25,000 nt of DNA from Owenia fusiformis. Its lineage: Eukaryota > Annelida > Polychaeta > Sabellida > Oweniidae. The stretch lies in NCBI GenBank assembly GCA_903813345.2, contig CAIIXF020000248.1:1-25000 (forward strand). Direction: 5' to 3'. The position numbers and the translations under genes are program-made. The notes beneath the pieces are model-generated. The model ran no database searches. It was given only the letters and a program-made list of their open reading frames with translations, and was not told the origin of the DNA. Of the stretch, positions 11,117-23,382 are shown in pieces (position 1 is the stretch's first letter; each line of letters starts with the position of its first letter).

Positions 11117-14100
11117 GTATCAACGTATATTAAGTTTCTTTAAAGAAGTAATTAATATTATGAAGAATATTTGTTTTTTAACCATGTCGAACCAATAACT
11201 AATTAAAAATTCCATGTCGAACCAATAACTAATTAAAAATTGATTGATCGTCGTGTAAATGACTCTCTACGTATTGATTTGATTCATTGTGTATCAAGTG
11301 TCTTTTGTAAAGTCAACAAAAAACGAACACTGATTGGTAACTAAATGCATGCGATTTGGCTATTTAAAAACAATTATAATTGTTTGAACGTTGATGTGAT
11401 GAAACAAATACTGGATAAAACATATAATTTAAATTGCTCGGATTAGTTTCATGTGGTTAGGGTATGATTCCAGACGCAGTATTGTACATGGTTCTTCAAC
11501 CAGTCTCCTTAGGCAAATCTTTATTTGATTTTATACGAAAATAAGTGTATGTTTTGATACAAGAAGTAACTAGCAACAGTCTGCAAGTGTTTTTGTTGAT
11601 TGTCTTGGTAACGTCTGAAACTGTCAATAAATTTTATTAGCGCCGAACCTGAGGCTGAATTCAAAGAGAAATTCGTAGTTAAAACGACATGGGGTGCATT
11701 TGGCCTGGGGCGCCCCGTTTGTGTTTCTGACTGGTTAAATGATAGACGGGCATTTAAATCCAGATTTTTGGTGATCTTTCGCGAAATGTGTTCTCAACGC
11801 TCAGATATTTTACAGCGGGATAAGTGAACTCTGGCGATTCTAGTAATAATTCTATCCTCTAATAGTGTATTGTTACAAATTGGGCACGCCCTCTCGTGAC
11901 TGTTGAACGCATAAAACAATGCATTCCTCTATATACAAACAACGTTCTAGTAGTTGATTTTATCAGAATTACGGATCTTTTTGAGGACCACTTGATCGAA
12001 CTCGTGACAAATTCGAATTGATCAACAGGGCGAACTAGAATGGAATTAGCATTTTTTCTACTACTAACTCGCTCGAGCGTTTTGTTTACATTTGGACGCA
12101 TTACGACCCTCGATTGTGACCCACTCTAGCGACCAGTGAACCCGATCACGGGTGTTCAATACCCGATCTTATGGAGAATACGAACCAATCAACTTCCATA
12201 TTCGCTAGTTTAATCAGCTGTATAGGGTTCTCAATAACATACACTCGTCAATTTTATCATTACTAAAATTTCAATAAAAATGAGTTATCTGATTTCTGAC
12301 TTGTGTTTGATATCGTCTCATTAGAAAATTAATAGTTAAATTTAATGCACACGGAGACAGGCTAATGTTCTCAACAATCGGGTGATTTTACTTCTTAAAT
12401 AAGATTAATCAGCGTGTTCTTTATCAAAGTTAGCGTATTAAAATTGCAACAAATTGCCGAACGTGAGAGCGTGACCAATTCTTAGTTCCATCCCACTTTG
12501 CGTTTTTTTATGAAGTGAAATGAAATATTCTAATTATAAGGTCCGAATGTTAGACTCGGATCATTTTACAGCAACTTGCTCGTCTTTAGAGCAACGCAAA
12601 ATAAACCTTTGAACCTGTTTTATTTGTTGCACTACAGGTGTACGTTGCGCCAAACACTTGGCTTTTATTTGGAGTATTTCTTTAGTTCTAAAACTGAGTT
12701 AAAGGTTCCGTACAACCCTAAGGCTGAATTGAATGAAGATATACGGGATGGAATGACAGATATGATTATAACAATTACTATGAACTCAAAGACAAGCTGT
12801 TATTAAATTCTAAATACTAACCATCTCATTGCACGTGAAATGGACGTAACATTTGGACAAATAGATGGCGCTTGAATTCCAATCCTCCACCGCAAACCTT
12901 CAAATTTCCTATTAAGATTATTTAGAGTTCACTGCGGCTTACAGTTGTAATAAATAAGCATATTTCAACAAAAACATTCGAGTAATCATTTTTGATCTGA
13001 CAAAAACTGTATTCACGAGGTAAAGCCCAACATTTATAATAAAAAACTAGTGAATAAATTCGAAACATGCGGTATAAATCAGATTAAATTAAACCATGAT
13101 AGTTTCGTTTCAAACATACTTTATGAGATTTGATTCATAAATGTTTCGCCGAAGGTATCATTTTTCACCAGTATGAGACTCGTTGACTCATTTACGGCAT
13201 TAGATGGATTCTAAGGAATAAATCACGATCACCTTTAATAAACGTTTCAAAACAAAATTCGACTGATAAAAGAATCTCCGTCAATTTTATGCAGATTTCG
13301 ACTTGGATTATATTGAGCGCAGACCATTATAAGTTATCTGAAAGTGAAATTTAGTCCGAGATATCTCGCTGTAGTACCATTAAAAATCATCGTTCTTTTA
13401 TGATAACAATTATTTCGATGATTGTCGAATAAAATTTCATTTTGGAAGATGACAATACGGTCGCCTTAGAGTTTGTACCTTTGCTATTGTTAGGTTATTG
13501 TCGGTAAAATGTCTCCGTAGTTTATACCTATCAATTAGTGGCTAGTGATACCCATTCAGGTGGATTGAACTGACCGTCAAATTCTTAGCGTCTCACAAGC
13601 GTTCTTCAAACTACCGTAAGTAATTCATGAACTCAAAAGAATTCCATAACTCGGAGACAAATATGTCTGACATGTATCCTTAAAGGAAAGTTTACAAATA
13701 AAGAAAAAGCTTTGTCGTTGCACCGAAAATCTTATACCCGGTTCTTAGCCTCATTTATTTAATAATCTATATCATTGAATAATAGCTTAAATTATTTCAA
13801 TTGTAGTTAAAAAATAATAAGACGATATAGACTCAAATTTCCCAATCAGTTCAGACAGTTGACAGAATATGGCATTATGTCAAACCAATCAGAAAAGTTA
13901 ATTTGGAGATTTCAATTTCATTTATTTATAATTCATATATTTCCCAAAGGCTGTCTTGCTTCGCACTGATTACGGCTAATCTATCAATGTTTTCATATCG
14001 AGAAGCTGCATTGAGATTTGGCCTTGTAGGGGGTTTCAATGCTATCCTCCGATACGGGATAAAACCGATGAAATCTTACCGCGAGTTACGGATCAACGCT

Positions 14101-15759
14101 GGTTGGATTTTAATTTGTAAAATACCCTGTGTGCAGAGTCTAGTTAATCTAAGAAGACAAAGCTCTCTTTTAAGAAGCGAAGTCAAACGAATGCAAAGGG
14201 TATTTGTAAAATTAAACTCGAGGAAGATCTTATATTCAAAATTCACGGCCTTTTTGAGGTTTCCTAATAAGAACAACATCAAAAAACGGTTCTACTAAAA
14301 GATAAAAAATAAAATGTGTTGCTAATGTACCTAATGAAGTCGCCGTTTGGTTGCTTAATGCATCAATATCTTCTATAATGTGTCGTCTATATTGCGTATA
14401 ATTAGCGAACGGAGATAAAATCTAGAAGTTTGTTATTTTAACCCCAAATATGCACCATTTCAAAATGAATTCAAACGATCAGACCCCATTTGTATATTCA
14501 GATGTTTCGAACCCAGAGCCTTCTCGAGCGACATCGAAATATTACATTTAATAAATAGGTTTTCTCTTGATTGATTTAAATTCACGATCTGATAAGCTAA
14601 TCAAAGACAATTGTGATTAATTTCTGCAAAATCTTGACAACATTTAGATGAGCCTTACTGAGACGCAATTCTGTTCGTTGGGTGAATTTCAGCAACTATC
14701 CCGTATCAAATTCTTGTTTTAGAATATTACTAATTAGAATGTATGATATGGTAGACCCAAGGTGGAGCGTTGAACACGTGTGTTTGGGGATCCAGGAGTC
14801 AATCAACGGTACTGAGCTAACGCCGAGCGGATATATAAACCTATTAAGCGGTAAAATATAATAGCATAATCTAATTTATATCAAACGCTATCAATGAAAA
14901 GAGAGTCGGTTTATTCTTGTACTATCTTTAGTCGTAATTCGTCTCTTCATTTACTTGCACACAGACAGGAAGTCGGTCGAAAATATATTCAAAAATGAAT
15001 CAAAAATAATCGTGAGGTGAGCACTATTTCGAGGTAGTGAGGGGGAGAGGGCCCATGAGCTTGCACAATTTTCTAGTTTTTTTAAAACCCTATAGACTGA
15101 CTCTACTTTTTTGCGAAAATGAGCAAAAGTATGACTCAATGATCTCTGGGCATTAAATCGTTGCCATAGATTTTGGATGGCGATGTCATCTTTCAGACAC
15201 ACACGAAGACTAGCATTTTCATATATTCAACAAAAACAGATGATCAACGCATCTTTTAACAAAACGTGGACGTAAAAGGCCAAATAGGCTTATTGACTGA
15301 CACATCGTTGTACATTGACTGTTGGTCAATTTAATTATTGATAATAGACCCACGGGTACTTAATATAAACGCAGCTTATATTTTAGATGATACTCATCCT
15401 ATGAATTATTTGTGTTTGAACAATTACTGTTAGGGTATGGAACAATTTTTCACATTACCCCTGAGACGAAAAGTGTTAAAATATGTATGAACTATTTGTA
15501 TAGCTTGTCTAATAGACGTTTTCGTGCTATAACGGTTGAGGGGCTGTTCATCACCTATCCACCGGAGATCGCCCGGTGAAATTCACGAGAAATTAATTTG
15601 ATTTCTGTCCCTCAATTCTCAAGTGATATCACTGTATGTGGGGTAGAATAGATGTATACACGGTTGTGATGATAAAACATACGCCCGAGTTGTCCTAGGT
15701 CTGCCTCGTAAATGACAGGGCGGTCGCTGGTCGTTCATTTTCTGCGATTCAATCCTTTA
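11117..15759. other. long non-coding stretch, presumed first intron
   Basis: No exon is supported. Frames at 12576-12806, 13903-14298 and 14951-15202 have AT-driven, Lys/Leu/Phe/Ser-rich translations without splice partners or recognisable motifs, and I treat them as chance. A perfect 30-base tandem duplication lies just after the upstream exon (see the repeat at 11182). The last part approaches the promoter-like region of the next first exon. Confidence 0.6.
11182..11241. repeat. perfect 30-bp tandem duplication containing TAATTA
   Basis: The unit begins CCATGTCGAACCAATAAC and ends in TAATTAAAAATT. It occurs twice head to tail at 11182-11211 and 11212-11241, without a mismatch. Each copy carries a TAATTA homeodomain-type core and a CCAAT pentamer. 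Perfect identity suggests a recent duplication. It sits about 65 bases downstream of the MDM-type exon donor. Confidence 0.95.
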
Positions 15760-15900
15760 AACCACTCAGCCGCGCGCCTTTATTGGTCACGTGGCATCAA
15801 TGAAAGCTACAATCAGAGACGACGTTGGAAGAGCTACTAATACGATGTACAATATTTGCTGGTATATATGAACATATCATTGAATGATCAATACTTTTTA
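15760..15900 (+). promoter_or_regulatory. candidate promoter upstream of the MDL-type first exon
   Basis: A short GC-rich patch (CAGCCGCGCGCC) at 15768-15779 is followed by an inverted CCAAT box (ATTGG, 15782-15786) and a palindromic E-box CACGTG (15788-15793). A TATATAT lies at 15863-15869. That order and spacing would put the start of transcription near 15893, with a leader of about 170 nt before the ATG at 16065. Nothing beyond the motifs supports it, but the combination is less expected by chance than any single box in this AT-rich background. Confidence 0.4.
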
Positions 15901-16064
15901 TCTCTTTGAAACAACTGAAGTGAAACTTGTCAGTGATTCGGAAAAATCAACACAACCTACATCGTTCGTTGACAAATATTTAGGAGTAATTCTTTCATTG
16001 ATTATTAATCGGACACCGCTTGTGGGATTTGCATTAAATGATGCTATACACAGAGAGCAATGCT

Positions 16065-16173
16065 ATGGATTTGGCGGCGGGACCGTATAGGTACCCGCAC
16101 CCAAATAGCATGCAACGACCCACACACATAAACCCGCAGTTGCATATGGTGGACTACTACCATTCTTGTAAAA
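16065..16173 (+). CDS. Pax2/5/8: candidate first coding exon of Pax2/5/8 (MDL type)
   Basis: The ATG at 16065 (GCTATGG, purines at the key positions) opens a frame encoding MDLAAGPYRYPHPNSMQRPT and continuing to MVDYYHSCK. It ends at a consensus donor, AAA A|GTAAGTA, in phase 1. Joining to exon 2 (GT CAC GGT) restores a Ser codon and reads [14 protein letters not shown]. Thus the short N-terminal tail meets the paired domain exactly where Pax2/5/8 first exons do. Two weaker in-frame ATGs at 16038 and 16041 would add nine or eight residues before a stop at 16035. The start MDL recalls the alternative exon 1A of vertebrate PAX5 (MDLEKNYP), but the resemblance is too short to claim homology. The frame has the higher G+C and codon regularity expected of coding DNA here. 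A promoter-like region lies 170-300 bases upstream. Confidence 0.75.
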
Positions 16174-19100
16174 GTAAGTATCGTATTCTACTAATATTCA
16201 GTTTCTAATGTCAGAATCCATTTATGGCAACTATAACGAAAATATCATCTCTATTTTTAGCGATAATATCCTCGGTAATGACTTGGGAATTGGTAGCTCG
16301 TCAAAGAGAGTGTCTTTACTATGATAACAATAAGTTAAAATTCTTGTTTTATTTGAAAAGCGAGCAGATAAAAGCCAAAAGGAGATAATGCGATTGCCAG
16401 ATTTCACGGTGTCCTTATGTACTACTTAAGATTAAAGGATAATCTGATTCAGTCTGAAAGCATCACTCTGATTTCATTTCGTTGACGAAGAATATGAATA
16501 CACTAAATAATTCCAGTAATCTACGAATTGTTTGGCCTGTCGTACGCATTTTTCCGGACTTTAGAAAGTTTTGTGGCGTAAGTACGCAGGTCGCGTCAGT
16601 CTTGTGCCCAGCGTTCCGCATCCACTTGCTCGATGGAGTGTAACAGCGAAGTGTATTAGGCCTTGAACGCTTTATTATGTCACTTATGTTCGGATACCTA
16701 CTGGATGTCAATTCAATATGGTCTCGCACCAAATTAGGTAAGACATTTTCCTCTCAGATTCGGATACCCATATTTGGGTGTATAGAGATCTTGGGATATT
16801 TTACACGGATGATATGCCGATAGCATCATGTTTTTATAATGATATAAAGCTAGTTTATAATAGAAAACAAGTGAACCTCGGTCGCAACAATTTTATGCTC
16901 GAGTCTATCAATTAGCAAGTTTCTCAAGTTGTATATTTTACGGATTTTTGAGTCTTTTATGAAATCTTTGAGAGCCTACGTTCCATAACGTTAAGCTACG
17001 ATTCACTCGCTCGATTATCACCCGAAGCTTTATAGTCCTGTTTTTACTAGAGGGGAATTTAGCGACTCTTTAAAAGTGAAATAACCCATTTTGGTTCAGA
17101 AATGACTGATTTGTGTGGTGGTGTCTTTTGTAAAAAAACGACGTAGTCAGATAGTATTCTTTTATTTTAAACCTTTGTGTCTAGATGACAAGTTGATGAA
17201 TGCGAACTTCGAGTATAAACCAAAACGCATGTATCAAGGTACTTCTTTTAAATCAACTAAATATAAAACGTCAAATAAAATTAATGGCTTGCAAAAATAC
17301 ATTTTTGAATGTTTTTGAACTTCAATGAGGTTGCAATAAATTTAGAAATTCTATAGGTAATTCCGAAGTAACGGGATTTTGATTAAACACTTGTTTTATG
17401 TAAAACCTCAAAATTTATTCCTTTTAATAAGTACAGCAAGATAAGAATGTACATGCGCTGCATTTCAACATTTGGGGTTTGTCATTTTTCGTTTGTGCAA
17501 AAACAATAATATTGAATTCTAAACAGATCGTGTGCAAGACGTACGGTGGAGTTCGTAAACTTGTTATTTTTCACACATCGGGCTAACCAACTGTAAAATC
17601 AGATGCACAAAAGTTTTGTTAACAAAAATGCAAATGAGAGGGGTAAACAAAACTCGTTTGTTTAACTGATGATGACAACTAGGCTCTCTTTGGGTAAACG
17701 AGGATAAAAAATTACAAAACCATTCGAAAAACTGTTAAATCACGAACAAAAGTTTTATAGTTTAATAGGCATGTTCGCATTTTTATTATATGTTCGTATT
17801 TTTATTCAAGTAGCAACTCAGTATTGCTATTACCACCAGTCTGTTACAGTGCCGTAGATAAACCACGATTAAAGTAATACTTTCAGAACGGCAGAATATA
17901 CCTTATCTAAAAGGAAATCATATTTCCGAAACAAATAATTTTATAGATAATTAACCACAAAACTTAAGTATGCGTTGAACACAATAATAATCTTCTTTAT
18001 AAATTCATTTCGAGTATATTACTTCACATGTGTTACTTGTTTCAAAATCAACCTGGCGATCTGGCAAAAAAATATGCGTGGCGATAAATATGCCATGAAT
18101 AATAGATAGGAAACGTCACAGGTGGAGCTACATTGTCTAATATTGATATAAGTAATTATTCGATTTTTAATAAGAATTATTGCCATTATAAGCAAATCTA
18201 AATAAGAATAGATCTGAAAAATGACGGCATCATTGTTTTTACACTTATGTAATAATATTAATACTAATTGTTTAGTAATCTTTAGTTTTACGTATTTGCC
18301 AATTCCTCGATCGGTGACCTTTTTGATCGCAATTATAATTGGTAGAAAGAGTCCCCGGTGTATTGTCTAAATGTGAAATAATTCAGAGAGCTAGTATCGT
18401 TTGAGTGTCGTTGTATGAGTTTTTCCTTATTTCGAACATATTGTACAACGTATCGTATTCCGTGTTTTCTACCAATTGTGAAAACCGCATTCATAACCGC
18501 TCAGAGTTTCGATGCATTTGCAACAACCAGCTCTTTTAAGTTTAGAAATGAAAAATGCATTTGTTTTCCATTGCTGGGTCGTTTTTCGGTGAATCGAGGT
18601 TCGGCTTCATGGGAGGATATTTTTACTCGTAGTTGTCAATCAATGGGTGATGCGACATAAGAGACATTCTAAAAGTTTCAGAATGCTTCAAATAATTCCT
18701 AACATGAATCCAAAGTACACATTTTGAAATAACACAATGAGGCTGTCAAAGGTTGTCATTGTTGGGCTAAAATACAAAATTATCATGAAAAAATGAATCC
18801 CGACTCTTCGTGTTTCACCATAATTTAATGATATTCATATTTTTGTTTCTTAAGAAAATTATAATAATCACTGTATCGGATATCGGCGCTCGGTTGGACC
18901 CTCGTCTAGCAGATGCCTTTTAAGAACCACCCAGCGAGGTCTGAGAGGAAATCTTACCCCCAAATAACAGCCCACAATGGATACTCCATACCACATGCTG
19001 TAAATCAACAATCATCTATATTTTAATTCAACCACTGGACATGTTTCTGTATCACGATTTCTTCATAGAAATTTGAATTTAAACGATTTGTTTTGGCAAT

Positions 19101-20095
19101 TCTATGCAATGAAAATAGAGTTCACCGTACGCCCGGTCATCTAATTCAAGCACTCCCTCATCGCCTTTCTCTTCGTATTTCACTCTGTGTCATATTTGAA
19201 ATGTATGAATCGTGTATTTAATATGCGGGAACAAATTATTTGTGATTCCTTTATCAGCTCTGGTGACGTAGGCCACTTGGTATAGTGGTGCTAGAAAAAT
19301 ACGGAAGCGAAAAAGTCAGCGGGAATTAATGTCAAATGCTTCAATTAATTTTCTTGAACAATTGCTCCTAGAGTTTAACGAGTTTCCATGAAGTCAAGGG
19401 GAAAACAATAGACAGATTCTGGATGTATACTAGCCCCGGGAGGCCTCTAGACGGCTTACAACATCGCCCCTCTTGTAATCATCCCCTCTTTATGACGGCA
19501 GTGAAAGTCATGCTGATTTTGAATTTTAATTTCATTTGTTCATGTTATGATAATACCAATACCTCTTTAGATATTCATAGCTTTGACTCCGAAGGCTTGA
19601 AATCCTCGGGGGGGTCGTGTTTTCGAACCCCAATCGTTCTGACATCAATTTTAATGAAATCATCAACCCCAATATGTTCACGAACATTTTCATCATCATT
19701 AAGATGATCAGAGGTTTATTATTGTTACCACTTCGATTACTGTTGCCATGATAACAACATGTCTCTATAGAAATACACCTGCTTTGGTGATCACAATGTG
19801 CACGGAATGAAATCGAATATTTCCGTCGTCGTAAAATAAAATGATTCAACAAGTAGAAACAATCAGATAATATTATGCGCTAGTAGTTGATAATATGCGG
19901 TTTTGAGCGCAGATCAGAAAAGCAAGTCCAGTCCATCGTTTCCCTAGTACTAATTAGGTTGCAATATTATTAACCATGGAATACCATTTTGCATTCGTTC
20001 GATTAACTTCTTAAAAGTAGACTCTGCGAGTACCATGGAACGAAGTATGGTCCCAAAAATACACTCACTAACCAACACTTCTGTCTGTTTTTCAG
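16174..20095. other. intron between the MDL-type exon and paired-box exon 2
   Basis: This interval of about 3.9 kb runs from GTAAGTA at 16174 to a strong acceptor (CTGTCTGTTTTTCAG) ending at 20095. No further exon is recognised. Frames at 16463-16732 (minus), 17115-17318, 18415-18660 and 19423-19852 have no family signature. A less AT-rich patch at about 16540-16700 could be a conserved non-coding element or chance. Confidence 0.7.
20035..20095 (+). other. Pax2/5/8: in-frame 5' extension of exon 2 with a strong start context
   Basis: An ATG at 20035 lies in a near-perfect start context (ACCATGG) and stays in frame through the acceptor into exon 2. An intron-internal transcription start would therefore give a 21-residue leader ([10 protein letters not shown]... 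ending VCFSG) fused to HGGVNQLGG. The acceptor itself would be read as coding. It may be coincidence: the leader includes the pyrimidine tract and has no recognised motif. Confidence 0.25.
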
Positions 20096-20261
20096 GTCAC
20101 GGTGGAGTAAACCAACTAGGAGGGGTGTTTGTGAATGGACGCCCACTTCCCGATGTTGTCCGACAAAGAATCGTCGAGCTTGCCCATCAGGGCGTTCGCC
20201 CTTGTGACATATCACGACAGTTACGCGTCTCTCATGGATGCGTCAGTAAAATTCTTGGAAG
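20096..20261 (+). CDS. Pax2/5/8: Pax2/5/8 paired-box exon 2: N-terminal PAI subdomain
   Basis: This 166-nt exon runs from a strong acceptor (TTTTTCAG|GT) to a donor (GGAAG|GTGCGT), in phase 1 and out phase 2. The length matches my recollection of vertebrate PAX2/5/8 exon 2. It encodes [18 protein letters not shown], the beta-hairpin and turn that grip the DNA backbone. [20 protein letters not shown] then supplies helices 1-2, and [15 protein letters not shown] supplies recognition helix 3. The Gln, Arg and His of RQLRVSH are residues known to separate the Pax2/5/8 class from Pax6, which has Ile, Gln and Asn there. No residue is missing or broken. The protein is a sequence-specific nuclear DNA-binding factor; family members act in kidney, ear, mid-hindbrain, sensory and blood-cell development in vertebrates. 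This exon is shared by every isoform predicted here. Confidence 0.98.
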
Positions 20262-21244
20262 GTGCGTTTGTACATTTGTATATAACATTATATTATTCGA
20301 ACTTGACCATTTTCACAGTTCTTTGAAGTATTTCGACCTACTATCATTAAACAAATCGTTTTGGGCAGAAAATCATAATTGAATCACTGTCCCAGACAAA
20401 TCTAGAATTGATTATAACTGAATATGTAGTTGATGACATATTAACTGAATCACCAAAATGTAAAATGAGGTATTTGTTTAAAAATGCATGGACACCTCTA
20501 GCTAGAGGCTGCCATTGCGCAGGCCATCGTTTACTAATGTTGCTACAAATTCTTGAAGAAGATTTAATTTGATTTTAATGCACATCTGCGGGCAGTTCCA
20601 AGTGTAACACTCACAATGTGTTAACATCTAACCACGGAAATATGGCTGAAGGTTTTAACTTTAATCTGTCAATTTTAAGACCCACACCTGCCTTAGTAAG
20701 CCTCTGCATGTAATTTCTACCCGGTCATGGTTTTACACGCTTTCTTCTCCAAACTATGAATTAGTTACACGATTTCCTGGCATTTCTTTACAATTTGTAG
20801 TGTTAGCGACATGGCCGTCGCACCATCGTTTGCTAATTCGTTACTGTTTTACGCTAGTTTGCCTTTTAAACATAACCATCTTGGCATTTTCATTCTAAAT
20901 GTGGTGACAGACTTGGGTTTTCAAACACGTATACACATCTTCAGTCTATTGTTCTAAAGGCTTTTATAATCCCATTACTTAGCGTAAAATACAATGTACA
21001 TTGTGAAGTTATGATTTTGATGCAGATAACTAACTCGTAATGGAGTGGATACATAGAACTGCAAAGTGAAATATCACACTTGTTATATTAATACATAGAT
21101 TTTTCTTCACGATTTGACTTAAATAGCTGATATTCTTTGATATCTACATTACTTCCAGTGTCATCTCCATGAGGATCTGTTTATTCCTCTATAAGCTACT
21201 TGTTCTCCTTCATATTTTTCAATTTAAATCACGCCCGACTTGTG

Positions 21245-21390
21245 ATTTCAATAAGGGGTAGGACAACTATGTGGCGAGAAAAGCAGGCTGCGAAGCACCA
21301 AGGGGAGATTGATGGATGCGTCCACGGCGCAATCAGCTCTCTTCCCCCTACCCCGTGTCAACCATTCAGCTCTATAAATAAAAGATTTAC
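21245..21390 (+). promoter_or_regulatory. candidate intronic regulatory or promoter-like patch
   Basis: The patch is less AT-rich than the rest of the intron. It ends with TATAAATA near 21373, preceded by the pyrimidine-rich CTCTTCCCCCTACCCC, and it contains an 8-bp inverted pair (GGGGTAGG and CCTACCCC). An intronic start here would make a transcript beginning downstream of exon 2. Evidence is motif-level only. Confidence 0.15.
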
Positions 21391-23292
21391 ACAAAAGCAT
21401 TCAATTAATGAACCAACTAATGATATAATATCTCCGATAGTTTACAAGTCAGCTATTTCGTAGAGATAATTCCAACCGCTGTTAGGCCGTGTGCTCAACT
21501 CCAGGCTTAAATATAGGCACCCATAATTAAATGAACGTCAAAACAATGGATTCAGATTGAAATCATAAAACATAGCCTTAATTAAAAGTGTGTCACTTTG
21601 GGTATATGTTTTAGTTTTTATTTGACGTAAAACAGGATCTTGTATGTCCTTCTTATCTCCATTGAACGTTCGCGAAAATACAGAGCACCTAAACAAGTAA
21701 ATAAATATACCGCGACTACTAATATACGCCAATTTTAATTGCCGATAATAACCACCTTTCCACAATGTACCTCTAAGCAAATTTAAAACATAATATTAAT
21801 TTTAAGATTTATCCGAAAATTATTCAAAGTTCTTCAATCCATGAAGACAACGCCACGCAGGTGAATCTGAAACGGACATTCTTTTATCCAGTTAAAAGCC
21901 CATGGAAATACATACGGAGAACATGGATTTCATCGACTTATTTAACGCTTTTGATTCCCTAAATCATTTTTTCTGATTTTCACACTTCTATTATATAGAT
22001 TTTGCTAATGAGTTTGAGTCTGATTGTCGTATTGATGATACGGGTGCTAATTTAAAAAATGTGTTGAGCTGTATCTGTGGATCAATTTCAACACGAGTAA
22101 TTTTCTCCAGTGCAGAATCTGACCCGCATTCAAGGCAGCACAATCTCATCAGATCTCTCCTCTCGCTCGCTGTCAACTCTAAATAAAATTCATTAATAAA
22201 TTTGAACAAATAAAGTACAACCAGAATCCATGTCAACTCGAGAATCCTTTCAAAGTATCTCGTGAGGTAAACGATTAAAATTTCAAAATCGGCTGGATTT
22301 AATTTAATTTGGTAATTAATACAAGAGTCTCTTATCTATAAGCAAATGATTAATCATTAATGTTAATGGTCAAAAGGAACATCAAATCAACAATAGATTG
22401 CACGCTGAAACACCTCATAGACTGGAACCATACATTCTGAATGATAACTCAAAATTGCCCATATATAAAACGATATGATGGGTCATTATTTAAAATCTTA
22501 AATTAAGAGTATTTAGGATAACTGGCACAACAAAAGTTAAACATTATACTTGATATTTTAGGAATGCCTCTTTCTAATTCGATAAACAGGGTAAAATGAA
22601 TTCCCGTGTTGCATTTATCCCCACAGAGTTATGTAGAATATATTTTAAAATTCATTAAAGAACAAATAGACTACTCTAAAAGTGCATGCATGCATCAAAG
22701 TATCAAATTCCAGCAACATAGCATTTATAAAAAATAACAATGATAGTGTACACTTAACGAATACAGAATACACGTGCCCATAATTCCTTACACCAACAAA
22801 TAATTATCTTCTTCATGAAAAATGCTACTTAGTATGTCCTTAAACTAGACCCATAGATTATTTTTTAGACATAAGAGCAGTTTTCTGGCATAGCGAGTTA
22901 ATTGAATATATATGTCTTATGCCAGCATTATTCAATTTCTATTTGTTCAGATTTTCTGGTCTTCTAAGTGTATATGGGACACACATAAAGTAATTGAGTC
23001 TAATGGCAGTTTCATCTCATTGAAACATATAATAAATCATTATCAACATTGCAAATTGTCCATACATTTGTAAATAACTATTAATTGACTCCCATTTGTC
23101 TTCTTGAGACTCCAATTTCTGATATCTATCACATAACATATATCATGTCTTTTATCTGCCTGCTTTCCAGGTGCTTTTGGTTTGATCTGCATATACTTTA
23201 TTGTAACATATTGCACTTTGTGTTTTAATATTTTTAGGAATGCACGATAACATTCATTTTTATATTTAACTCCCAAGAAAAACCATATTGGA

Positions 23293-23382
23293 CATGCACC
23301 TTCTAATATAAGTAAAGGGGAGGGGGTCAGACCAGGCCATTAAGTGACAACACAAGTATAATAGACCAACAGAAGGTGCATG
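23293..23382. repeat. 90-bp element bounded by perfect 12-bp inverted repeats
   Basis: CATGCACCTTCT at 23293-23304 and AGAAGGTGCATG at 23371-23382 are exact reverse complements. They enclose 66 bases that include a purine-rich AAAGGGGAGGGGG run. The form fits a very small terminal-inverted-repeat element or an RNA hairpin in the pre-mRNA. I see no clear target-site duplication. Related AGAAGGTGCA occurs again at 23514, just before exon 3A, and GAAGGTGCAT near the right edge. Confidence 0.55.

Noticed and set aside
13903-14298. A 131-codon frame on the plus strand.
   Set aside because: Low-information Lys/Arg/Leu/Phe-rich translation without motif. AT-rich background, and an opposite-strand frame is open over the same bases.
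15884-16090. An ATG-started frame overlapping the MDL-type start out of frame.
   Set aside because: It begins at about the predicted transcription start, has no motif, and the overlapping frame from 16065 has a proper donor and the correct phase.
16463-16732. An 89-codon minus-strand frame in a less AT-rich patch of the intron.
   Set aside because: No family resemblance. It could be a conserved non-coding element but nothing shows coding.
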